This document shows, piece after piece, positions 43,740-50,771 of a DNA stretch of 64,000 bases. The DNA is taken from assembly GCF_003351345.1 (NCBI RefSeq), contig NZ_QQTO01000021.1, positions 310,001 through 374,000 on the forward strand, read 5' to 3'. The notes beneath the pieces were generated by a model. The model worked only from the letters and a program-made list of their open reading frames with translations, was not told the origin of the DNA and did no database searches. This stretch comes from Allobosea caraganae. Its GTDB lineage: Bacteria > Pseudomonadota > Alphaproteobacteria > Rhizobiales > Beijerinckiaceae. Numbering within the stretch: the first letter of the stretch is position 1; every line of letters starts with the position of its first letter. The translations under genes were made by a program, and so were the position numbers.

Positions 43740-44882
43740 TCAATCCTTCGGCGCGGCCCGCGCCATCAGCGCGTCCATGTCGATGATGTGGCCGGCGCGG
43801 TCTCGCTTCGAAGTGAGGTAGCGCACGTTATGCGCGGTCGGGCGGCCGAGCACGCGCTGCGTCGCCGCCACGTCGAGCCCGGCAGCCTTGATCGCGCCGA
43901 CCTTGAGCGGGTTGTTGGTGAGCGCGGTGACGCTGCTGACGCCGAGCTGTTTCAGCATCGCGGCGGCGAAGTCGAAATGGCGCTGGTCGAGGTCGAAGCC
44001 AAGCACCTCGTCGGCGTCGTAGGTGTCCCAGCCCTGGCTCTGCAGCTTATAGGCGCGCATCTTGTTGGAGATGCCGTTGCCGCGGCCTTCCTGGTCGAGA
44101 TAGAGCAGGATGCCGCCCTGGTTCTGCGCCATCCACTGCACGGTCTCGCGCAACTGGTCGCCGCAATCGCATTTCAGCGAGCCGAACAGGTCTCCGGTCA
44201 GGCAGGCCGAGTGCAGCCGCACCGGCACGGCGGTGGCGAGGTCGGGCTTGCCGACGATGATCGCGACCTGGTCGCGCAGGCCCTCGCCGCCGCGGAAGAC
44301 GACGAATTCGGTCTCGGGCGCGCCTTCGAGCGGCACTGGGGCGCGGCCGACGATCTTCAGCGAGGCCGCCTGCTCGGCGCGATAGGCGTTCAGCGCCTCG
44401 ATCTCGACCTCGACCAGCGGCTCGCCGGCGATGGCGTCCGCCGTCACGGGCACGAGGATCGTCGCCGGCAGGACGAGCGAGAGGCGAGCGAGTTCGAGTG
44501 CGGCGTTGTCGATGGCGTCGGCGGGAGCGACGGGAGCGTCGACCTTGGCCTCGACCTTGAGGGCCAGCGTCTCGACGCGGGCGAGGTCGATCGCGGGCAT
44601 GGCGAGGATGCCGGCCTCGCTGCGCGGCTTGGCGCCAAGGCGGCGCAGGCGGGCGGCGCTGAGCACGAGATGGGCCTGGCCCTTGGCGAGCGCGTCGAGC
44701 CCCTTGACGAGGTCCTCGTCGGCGAGCTCGGCCGAAAGCGCCAGCGCAAGGTGTTCGCCATTGCGCAGCAGCACAGGGCGGCCGGCCCGGAACTCGGCGA
44801 TGGCGCGATCGACTGTGATCAGGCTCGTCTCGTGAGGGCGGCCGAACAGCGTACGCGACTTGGTGATCGGCAGCTTGGGCAT
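43740..44882 (-). CDS. ribA: GTP cyclohydrolase II RibA with a degenerate RibB-like N-terminal domain
   Basis: A 380-residue protein. The C-terminal cyclohydrolase (about 180-375) has the zinc cysteines at 227, 238 and 240 (SACLTGDLFGSLKCDCGDQL) and active-site segments YLDQEGRGNGISNKMRAY and LTNNPLKV. It converts GTP to the first riboflavin intermediate. Residues 20-150 look like a decayed dihydroxybutanone-phosphate synthase: the AIAEFRAGRPVLL strand is present but the acidic DDEDRENEGD active site is replaced by RNGEHLALALSAEL. So only the cyclohydrolase should be active. A pterin-like operon lies 2.5 kb downstream of the window order. Riboflavin is the default role. Confidence 0.9.
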   Translation of the reverse strand: MPKLPITKSRTLFGRPHETSLITVDRAIAEFRAGRPVLLRNGEHLALALSAELADEDLVKGLDALAKGQAHLVLSAARLRRLGAKPRSEAGILAMPAIDLARVETLALKVEAKVDAPVAPADAIDNAALELARLSLVLPATILVPVTADAIAGEPLVEVEIEALNAYRAEQAASLKIVGRAPVPLEGAPETEFVVFRGGEGLRDQVAIIVGKPDLATAVPVRLHSACLTGDLFGSLKCDCGDQLRETVQWMAQNQGGILLYLDQEGRGNGISNKMRAYKLQSQGWDTYDADEVLGFDLDQRHFDFAAAMLKQLGVSSVTALTNNPLKVGAIKAAGLDVAATQRVLGRPTAHNVRYLTSKRDRAGHIIDMDALMARAAPKD

Positions 44883-44970
44883 CGAATAGTCCGTCAGATT
44901 GCGCCGGGTATGGCGAAGGAGCCTATCGTGTACGACCGGGATGTCGATACGGATGCACGCCCGGTTCCGT

Positions 44971-45007
44971 AACTGGAAACATATCCGGAGGGCGGATGGT
45001 TCCAGTT
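44971..45007. promoter_or_regulatory. nested hairpin between ribA and the cytochrome b561 gene
   Basis: AACTGGAA/TTCCAGTT outer arms (44971-44978, 45000-45007) with ATCCG/CGGAT inner arms (44983-44987, 44993-44997). It lies 90 bases upstream of ribA and 139 upstream of the b561 gene. It does not resemble the FMN riboswitch. It could be an operator or a terminator-like hairpin. Confidence 0.35.
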
Positions 45008-45145
45008 GTCAAAACCCTGTCGTCGGCCGAACCTGACAATGCTCCAATCTGTTGCCACCCGCTCTATAGGTGCCGCAGATTGAACCTGAGATGAATGCTT
45101 ACCAGCAACGCCACGGCAACGCGACTTTCGAGCAGCTTGGAGGGA

Positions 45146-45715
45146 ATGGTGCAGGAGCAGGACCCGAGTGCGACGCAGCCGGCCTATGGCGGCGCGGCGC
45201 GAAGCTTCCACTGGATCACCGTCATCGCCGTCTTCGTCATGGTGCCGCTCGGGCTGACGATGAGCTACCGCGGCAACACGCTCGATCTCTGGGACGACCT
45301 GACCAACAATCTCTACAGCGCGCACAAGCTGATCGGCTTCCTGCTGCTCTGGCTGATCGTGCTGCGCCTGTCCTACCGCCTCATCCACGGCGCGCCGCCG
45401 GACGAGCCGACGCTGGAATGGTGGCAGAAGGCGGGCTCGCATCTGGTGCATTGGTCGCTCTACGCCTTGCTGCTGATCGTGCCGGTGCTGGGCTGGACCG
45501 GCGTCTCGCTCTATCCGGCGCTGGACATTTTCGGGCTGGTCAACCTGCCCGCCCTGGCCGCGCCGAACGAGGATATGGCGAAGCGGGTGCTCGATATCCA
45601 TGGCAAGCTCGCCATCGGCATGGCGCTGCTGATCGGCATGCATATCGCGGCAGTGGTCTATCACGCGTTGATCCGCAGGGATGGCGTGTTCCGGCGGATG
45701 TGGCCGAAGGGCTAG
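45146..45715 (+). CDS. cytochrome b561-family protein
   Basis: A 189-residue diheme membrane protein with four helices. Axial haem histidines fit the CybB pattern: RSFHWITVIAVFVMVPLGL (about 20-38), AHKLIGFLLLWLIVLRL (about 58-74), HLVHWSLYALLLIVPVLGW (about 98-116) and IHGKLAIGMALLIGMHIAAVVYHAL (about 151-175). It transfers electrons from quinol. The ATG at 45146 is supported by a GGAGGGA ribosome site, although the frame opens at 45095. It is immediately followed by a convergent small membrane ORF. Cytochrome b-type gas or superoxide oxidase activity (CybB) is possible. Confidence 0.87.
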   Translation: MVQEQDPSATQPAYGGAARSFHWITVIAVFVMVPLGLTMSYRGNTLDLWDDLTNNLYSAHKLIGFLLLWLIVLRLSYRLIHGAPPDEPTLEWWQKAGSHLVHWSLYALLLIVPVLGWTGVSLYPALDIFGLVNLPALAAPNEDMAKRVLDIHGKLAIGMALLIGMHIAAVVYHALIRRDGVFRRMWPKG

Positions 45716-45739
45716 GCCGTGGGCGGCGGTGCCCGGTGC

Positions 45740-45889
45740 TCACGCCTTCTTCCCTTCGCGCTTGCGCGCCAGCGTCACGGCGGCCAGCGCGAGCGCCTCT
45801 TCCGCCGCCCGCCTCCAGCGCAGGGAGCCGAACGCGTCTCCCACCATGAAGCCAGCCATGAACGTGACAACGGCGAGCATCGCGATCAT
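45740..45889 (-). CDS. 49-residue putative small membrane protein
   Basis: A short ORF MIAMLAVVTFMAGFMVGDAFG followed by SLRWRRAAEEALALAAVTLARKREGKKA. One N-terminal membrane helix (3-20) leads to a positively charged amphipathic tail. A GGGAGG ribosome site lies 5-6 bases before the ATG. It is convergent with the cytochrome b561 gene, with stops 25 bases apart. There is no recognised family. Support is the ribosome site and sensible composition, so it may be real. Confidence 0.5.
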   Translation of the reverse strand: MIAMLAVVTFMAGFMVGDAFGSLRWRRAAEEALALAAVTLARKREGKKA

Positions 45890-45998
45890 ATCGCCTCCCG
45901 ACGCGTGGATCGCCCAATGTGCACGAACGGCGGCGGCAGAAGAGTGACCTAGGTCTCATTCCGCAGGGTCCACCTTGACTGATCTGGAGACTGACAGC

Positions 45999-46424
45999 AT
46001 GCCCCGCGTCTTCCTGTTTAGCGGCGCCCTCATCTTCATCGCGCTTGGCGCCTATCATGGGTTCCTCACGCTTCGGGACATCTCGACGCCCCGCGCCTTC
46101 ACCCCGACCGACGAGAGCGTGCGCCGTGCGATGCAGGAGTCGCGCGTGGCCCTGAACCGATCCATCAACCTTTGGGATGCCTGGCTCGGGTTCAACCTCA
46201 GCCATAGCCTCGGGCTGATCGTGTTCGGCGGCGGGCTGTTGACCATCGCCTGGCTCCACTTCCCCGTCTTCGCGCGCAGTCCGTCGCTTCAGGTGGCGGC
46301 ACTCGTCGTTGCAGCCACGTATTTCGTGCTTGCGCTGCGCTTCTGGTTCTGGGCGCCGGCCTTGGCGACCGGCATCTGCCTGGCCTGTTTCCTGGCGGCG
46401 TTCCTCCTGCTTCGCGCCGCCTGA
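45999..46424 (+). CDS. four-helix integral membrane protein of unknown function
   Basis: A 141-residue protein with four predicted helices (about 4-20, 65-80, 92-107 and 120-137), starting MPRVFLFSGALIFIALGAYHGFLTLRDI. A conserved-looking block ALNRSINLWDAWLGFNLSHSLG is in the first loop and second helix. GGAG lies 11 bases before ATG 45999, which is chosen over TTG 45975. The TGA stop is the first triplet of repeat copy C. I cannot name a family with confidence. Confidence 0.75.
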   Translation: MPRVFLFSGALIFIALGAYHGFLTLRDISTPRAFTPTDESVRRAMQESRVALNRSINLWDAWLGFNLSHSLGLIVFGGGLLTIAWLHFPVFARSPSLQVAALVVAATYFVLALRFWFWAPALATGICLACFLAAFLLLRAA

Positions 46425-46566
46425 GAGCCCGTTTGATAATTCTACTGGCGTGGCCGTCTGACGCGGCTGTCTGCGCTTCCGGTGCTCACGTACAAGCGTA
46501 CGCTCCGCTCCGGTTCTCGACAGCCACGCCAGCCGGCTCACGCCAGCGAATTCTCAAACGGTCTCG
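46422..46566 (+). repeat. stop-codon-associated palindromic repeat, copy C
   Basis: The best preserved copy. TGAGAGCCCGTTTGATAATTC at the left, whose TGA is the stop codon of the four-helix protein, pairs with GAATTCTCAAACGGTCTC at the right. Inner arms CTGGCGTGGCCGTC and GACAGCCACGCCAG pair, and a CGTACAAGCGTACG loop sits at the centre. Same orientation as copies A, B and D. Confidence 0.9.
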
Positions 46567-46654
46567 AGCCATGGGCCGAAGCGCCGCTTCCGCGTTTGCC
46601 TCTCGGAAACGACTGCCGCGCCATACTGAGCGACCAGCCGTCCAGGAGCGCCGC

Positions 46655-47344
46655 GTGGAAACCTCCCTCTATTTGCCCGTCAAGCGCTTCCTCGAAGACC
46701 TCGGCTACAGCGTGAAGGGCGAGATCGGCCGCTGCGACCTCGTCGCGCTCAAGCACGATGATCCGGCCGTGGTGGTGATCGGCGAGCTGAAGCTGAGCTT
46801 CAACCTGGAGCTCGTCCTGCAGGGCGTGGACAGGATGAGCCTTGGCGACGAGATCTGGCTGGCAGCGCAGCTCTCCGCCCGGGGCAAGGGGCGGGAGAGC
46901 GATGCACGATATCGCAACCTCTGTCGCCGGCTCGGCTTCGGATTGCTCGGGGTCGCCAAATCCGGCCGCGTCGACGTCCTGGTGTCGCCGACGGCGCCGA
47001 CGCCGCGGAAGGACCCCAAGCGGCGCTCGAAGCTGGTGGAGGAGCACAGGCGGCGCCAGGGCGATCCCGTCCTGGGCGGCAGCACGCGCCAGCCGATGAT
47101 GACGGCATATCGCCAGCAGGCGCTCGCCTGCGCCGCGGCGATGACGACGGCGCCGCAACGGCCGCGCGATCTCAAGCAAGCCTTTCCCGATGCGCAGAAG
47201 ATCCTACGCCGGAACGTCTATGGCTGGTTCGAGCGCTCCGGGCGGGGCGTCTATGCGCTGACCGAGACGGGACGCAGCGCGCTGGCGACGTGGATGCCGG
47301 TGCCTGTTCCAACCGGCCCGGAGGCAAGCGGAGCGTCGGCCTAG
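46655..47344 (+). CDS. DUF2161 PD-(D/E)XK-type protein
   Basis: A 229-residue protein. The N-terminal domain (1-130) has a PD-(D/E)XK-like arrangement: LEDLGYSVKGEIGRCDLVAL then VVVIGELKLSFNLELVLQGVDR, with Asp and Glu-x-Lys placed as in nuclease-like folds. The C-terminal part (about 170-225) has a winged-helix look (LKQAFPDAQKILRRNVYGWFERSGRGVYALTETGRSAL). Start GTG 46655 is favoured by AGGAG 8 bases upstream. An ATG at 46571 lies at the repeat edge. A nuclease or phosphodiesterase activity is inferred only. No restriction or phage genes are adjacent. Confidence 0.8.
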   Translation: METSLYLPVKRFLEDLGYSVKGEIGRCDLVALKHDDPAVVVIGELKLSFNLELVLQGVDRMSLGDEIWLAAQLSARGKGRESDARYRNLCRRLGFGLLGVAKSGRVDVLVSPTAPTPRKDPKRRSKLVEEHRRRQGDPVLGGSTRQPMMTAYRQQALACAAAMTTAPQRPRDLKQAFPDAQKILRRNVYGWFERSGRGVYALTETGRSALATWMPVPVPTGPEASGASA

Positions 47345-47356
47345 AGCCGTCGCGGC

Positions 47357-48196
47357 TCAGACCGGCCGCGCCCAGAGGTCGAGATGGCCGGTCAGGCCGG
47401 ACTCGGCGTTGCGCCGGGCCGCGAGCCAGTCGGCAATGGTCTGAGCGTCGATATGCCCGGTCTCCAGCACCGCTCCGGCAAACCCGTCCGCGAGCGCCTG
47501 CATCAATTCGCGCTGGCCCTCGCCGAGCTGCCAGGGGCTTTCGCCGATCGAGACGGCGAAGCCCGACTTGCGGAAGGCTTCGGCGGCGATCTCGGTGGCG
47601 TCGGGGCCGGCGGCCGGGCCAAAACCCTTGTCGCCATGCTGGTGGTGGTGGAAGGCCGTGAGCATGCGGGCATCGGCCGGGTGCTCCGGCTGCCATTTCT
47701 CGCGGCCGTCATAGGTCAGCACGGTGTAGAGCGGCAGGCGCTGGCTGACGAGGGCGGCGGCGAAGCGCTCGAGCCAGCGCTTCGAGGCGAGGTCGAACAA
47801 GGCGGCGGCGGTGACGAGGTCGGGCTGCCAGCCCAAAACCCATTCGAGGTCCTTGTTGAGGTCGGCCTGGCGGGTGTCGACCGTGATGATCTTCTCGCCC
47901 TTGCTGAGAACCAGCTCCTCGCCCTGCTCCTGCACCTCATCGGCCCAGGCGGCGAGGCGCTCGCGCGCAACGGCGAGCAATTTCTCGTCATGGTCGACCA
48001 GCGTCCAGTGCTGGCGGTTCGGCAGGGCCGAATAGCTGCCGCGCAGGTTCGAGCCGGCGCCGCTGCCGAGATCGACGATGGTAAGCGATTGCTTGGCGGC
48101 GAAATAGCTGCCGACGGAGGATAGAAGCTGGGGATTGCGGGCCGCGTGGTCGGCCGGCTCGCGCAGGGCCAGCCAGTCGGGAGAAAAGCCGCTCAT
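47357..48196 (-). CDS. class I SAM-dependent methyltransferase (operon gene 4)
   Basis: A 279-residue methyltransferase. Motif I IVDLGSGAGSNLRGSY (about 41-56) is followed by the acidic loop LVDHDEKLLAVARERL (about 67-82) and DLVTAAALFDLASKRWLERF. Internal sequence such as LTYDGREKWQPEHPADARMLTAFHHHQHGDKGFGPAAGPDA is not a standard family I can name. The start directly abuts the GT4 stop (zero-base gap), so it belongs to the dehydrogenase-PTPS-GT4-methyltransferase operon. The acceptor is unknown, and it could be a pterin or sugar hydroxyl, which is inference from context. Confidence 0.85.
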   Translation of the reverse strand: MSGFSPDWLALREPADHAARNPQLLSSVGSYFAAKQSLTIVDLGSGAGSNLRGSYSALPNRQHWTLVDHDEKLLAVARERLAAWADEVQEQGEELVLSKGEKIITVDTRQADLNKDLEWVLGWQPDLVTAAALFDLASKRWLERFAAALVSQRLPLYTVLTYDGREKWQPEHPADARMLTAFHHHQHGDKGFGPAAGPDATEIAAEAFRKSGFAVSIGESPWQLGEGQRELMQALADGFAGAVLETGHIDAQTIADWLAARRNAESGLTGHLDLWARPV

Positions 48197-49246
48197 CTAT
48201 CGTACCTTCCGGCAAATCTCGGCGACAATCGTCGCGGCCTCGCGCCAGCGCGGCAAGGTGGCGGCGCTCGTCCAGGCGGCATCGGCCATGCAGAGCCGGG
48301 CGCCGGGCTCATCAATCAGGTGTTGCAGGGCTTTGGCAAGTTCTGCAGCGTCGCCGGGCGGGACCTTGAGCGCAGCGGCATCCGGGGCCGTCTCGGCCGC
48401 CGCGCCGCCGGTGGTGCAGAGGATCGGCAGGCCGCGCGCGAGCGCTTCAGTCAGCACCATGCCGTAGCCTTCGAAGAGCGATGGCATGACGAAGAGGTCG
48501 GCGGCGTCATAGGCGTGGGCGAGTTCTTCATCGCTGATGGCGCCAGTGAGCGCGACCCTGTCCCGCAGGCCGGCGGCTTCGATCTGCTCTGCGAGCGCGC
48601 GGGCCGTCGCGGGCGAGCGGTCGGCTGCGCCGATGATGGTCAGGCGCCAGGGTCGGTTCGCGAGCGAGGCCAGCGCCTTGACCAGCACATCGTAGCCCTT
48701 GCGCGGCACCAGCGAGCCGACTGCCAGCAACTGCAATGGCTCACCCGGCTGCCCGCCCGAAGCCCGCTTCGCCGGATCGACGCCGGGGAGAGCGACTGCG
48801 ATCCGCGCTTCCGGAACCGCGAAATCCGCGATCAGCAGCCGCTTCGTCGCCGGGCTGGTGACGATGACAGCGCTGGCATGGCGCAGGACTGCTGTCTCGC
48901 GGGCAATGAAGGCGCTGGCCTGTTCCGGCGTAAGCCCGGTCTCGAGCCCGAGCGGGTGATGCACCAGTGCGACGATGCGCCCTGCCAACCCGGCCGCGAG
49001 GCTCTCGGGAAGGGCACCATAAGCGAGCCCGTCGATCAGCAGCACGGAATCGTCGGGCTGCGCCCGGAGCAGCCGCTCCGTTTCGGCGAGGTCAGCTTCG
49101 CTCGGATTGGGAAAGGAGCCGGGCAGGGCGAGGTGGCGGGCGGTGACGCCCGTCTCGCGCCATTCCCGCAGCAGCCGGCGGTCATAGCCGTAGCCGCCGG
49201 TCGGCAGGTCGAGATCGCCGGGAATGGCGAAGGTGATCTCGCTCAC
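48197..49246 (-). CDS. GT4-family glycosyltransferase (operon gene 3)
   Basis: A 349-residue retaining glycosyltransferase of GT-B fold. It begins EITFAIPGDLDLPTGGYGYDRRLLREWRETG. The donor domain has LVPRKGYDVLVKALASL (about 181-197) and the nucleotide-sugar motif LFEGYGMVLTEALARGLPILCTTGGAAAET (about 258-288) with the EX7E pattern. It overlaps the pterin-synthase-like gene by 4 bases and abuts the methyltransferase gene. Tight linkage to a pterin-synthase-like gene recalls pteridine glycosyltransferases of cyanobacteria, a hypothesis for its acceptor. Confidence 0.88.
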   Translation of the reverse strand: MSEITFAIPGDLDLPTGGYGYDRRLLREWRETGVTARHLALPGSFPNPSEADLAETERLLRAQPDDSVLLIDGLAYGALPESLAAGLAGRIVALVHHPLGLETGLTPEQASAFIARETAVLRHASAVIVTSPATKRLLIADFAVPEARIAVALPGVDPAKRASGGQPGEPLQLLAVGSLVPRKGYDVLVKALASLANRPWRLTIIGAADRSPATARALAEQIEAAGLRDRVALTGAISDEELAHAYDAADLFVMPSLFEGYGMVLTEALARGLPILCTTGGAAAETAPDAAALKVPPGDAAELAKALQHLIDEPGARLCMADAAWTSAATLPRWREAATIVAEICRKVR

Positions 49247-49644
49247 GCGAGCGCGCCCTCATAGGCGGCGCGGGCGAGGTCGGTCTCGTGCAGGGTGACG
49301 CGGATCTTGCCGAGGCCCTTGCCGTCCTCGCCGAGCGCGCCCGATTTCGCCGCGGTGGCGACGGCGTCGAAAATGTACTTGCAGAGGAATTCGGTCGTGG
49401 TCAGCACGCCCTTGAACTGCGGCAGCGCGTCGAGGTTCTGGTAGTTCAGGGGCTTCAACGTCTTGTTGAGAACGTCGAGCGCTGCGCCGATATCGACCAC
49501 GACGTTCTGGTGCGTCAGCGTCTCGCGGAAGAAGGCGACGTCGACGACGAAGGTCGCGCCGTGCATGTTCTGCGCCGGGCCGAAGAAGGGATCGGGCAGG
49601 GAATGGCCGATCATGATGCGGTCGCGGACTTCGACGGAAAACAT
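49243..49644 (-). CDS. 6-pyruvoyl-tetrahydropterin-synthase-like protein with incomplete zinc site (operon gene 2)
   Basis: A 133-residue tunnelling-fold protein. It begins FSVEVRDRIMIGHSL with His14 in the place of the first zinc ligand, then MHGATFVVDV (His28), where canonical PTPS/QueD has HGHxY. The second His of that motif is Ala30, so one ligand seems missing. The TTTEFLCKYIFDAV and LHETDLARAAYEG segments match the later conserved parts. Reaction may differ from QueD (preQ0 pathway) or PTPS. It overlaps GT4 by 4 bases and follows the dehydrogenase by 73 bases. Confidence 0.85.
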   Translation of the reverse strand: MFSVEVRDRIMIGHSLPDPFFGPAQNMHGATFVVDVAFFRETLTHQNVVVDIGAALDVLNKTLKPLNYQNLDALPQFKGVLTTTEFLCKYIFDAVATAAKSGALGEDGKGLGKIRVTLHETDLARAAYEGALA

Positions 49645-49717
49645 GCGCGGATGGCTCCGATAGGCCGGCGAACGCCGCCGGCGGGCGCCATGTCTAGGCC
49701 AAGGCCCCCATGTCAGG

Positions 49718-50728
49718 TCAATAGCGCAGGACGCCGGTCAGGCCTGTCCAGTCCTTGGAGAGAATATCCGGCAACCGCGATGCGGCTTCCGTGAAAGGAA
49801 TTTCCTCGCTGATCAGCGCGTCGAGCCTGTCATCAGCCAGCAGCGCCATCGCCGCCGCAGCTCGCCTGCCATAGCTCCAGCGCGGCCGGCGCGAGGGTGC
49901 GACCTGGCCGACTTGCGACGAGATGAGCTGCAGCCGCTTCGAATGGAAGGCGCCGCCGAGCGGGGCGGGCACCGCGCCTTCGCCATACCAACTGAGCTCG
50001 ACGATCCTGGCCTCGAAGCCGGCGGCGGCGATAGCCGTGGCGAGACCGGGCGCCGAGGCGCTGGCATGGAAGACGAGATCGGCATCGCCCGGGGCCTCAT
50101 TCGGCAGGGCGAAGCCGAAGCCGAGTGCGGCAGCGATCCCGGCGCGGCGCGGGTCGATGTCGACCAGCGTCACCTCGGCGCCCGGCAGCCGCGCCGCGAT
50201 CCAGGCCACGAGCAGGCCGAGCACGCCGCCGCCGACCACGGTGATGCGGTCGCCCGGACCCGAAGCGGCGTCCCAATGCGCGTTGAGCGCGGTTTCCATG
50301 TTGGCGGCGAGCACGGCGCGACGTGCCGGCACGTTCTTCGGCACGATGAGCAGCCGGTCCGGCGCGGCGATGAAGCGGTCCTGGTGCGGGTGCAGGCAGA
50401 AGACGGTCTCGCCCAGCATCTCCGCCGGGCCGGCCTCGACTTCGCCGACGGCGCAATAGCCGTATTTCACCGGGAAGGGAAAATCGCCTTCCTGGAAGGG
50501 CGCGCGCATGCGCTCATGCTCGGAGGGCGGCACGCGGCCTTCGAAGACGAGGCGCTCGGTGCCGCGGCTGATGCCGCTCCAGAGCGTGCGGATGACGCAG
50601 TCCTGCGGGCCCGGTACGGGCAGGTTCACGCCGTTCAGGGCGCATTCAGACGGCGCGATATACCAGAGGGCCCTTGCCTGCATCCGGTCGGCATGGTCAG
50701 GCGTATTGGCTTTGGCCGTCACGTCCAC
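49718..50728 (-). CDS. MDR-family dehydrogenase (operon gene 1)
   Basis: A 336-residue medium-chain dehydrogenase/reductase. The N-terminal GroES-like domain has TLWSGISRGTERLVFEG and FPFPVKYGYCAVGEVEAG. The nucleotide-binding motif is GDRITVVGGGVLGLLVAWIAARLPGAEVTLVDIDPRR (about 158-196). The segment VPARRAVLAANMETALNAHWDA is shared with BchC-like/zinc-independent MDR enzymes. The usual catalytic zinc cysteine and the structural-zinc cluster are not evident. It is the first gene of the operon and is divergent from the mdoH-like gene. The substrate is unknown. Confidence 0.85.
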   Translation of the reverse strand: MDVTAKANTPDHADRMQARALWYIAPSECALNGVNLPVPGPQDCVIRTLWSGISRGTERLVFEGRVPPSEHERMRAPFQEGDFPFPVKYGYCAVGEVEAGPAEMLGETVFCLHPHQDRFIAAPDRLLIVPKNVPARRAVLAANMETALNAHWDAASGPGDRITVVGGGVLGLLVAWIAARLPGAEVTLVDIDPRRAGIAAALGFGFALPNEAPGDADLVFHASASAPGLATAIAAAGFEARIVELSWYGEGAVPAPLGGAFHSKRLQLISSQVGQVAPSRRPRWSYGRRAAAAMALLADDRLDALISEEIPFTEAASRLPDILSKDWTGLTGVLRY

Positions 50729-50771
50729 CGCTCCCTCCGCGCCTCGTCTGCCCGCGTCCTAGCGAGTTCTC

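Noticed and set aside
44883..45145. Possible FMN riboswitch upstream of ribA
   Set aside because: The hairpin found (44971-45007) lacks the conserved RFN element features, and no multi-stem junction is visible.
46433..46571. Small ORFs across repeat copies A, C and D (for example WPSDAAVCASGAH-like peptides)
   Set aside because: They arise from the repeat sequence itself, appear in several copies and frames, and have no ribosome site.
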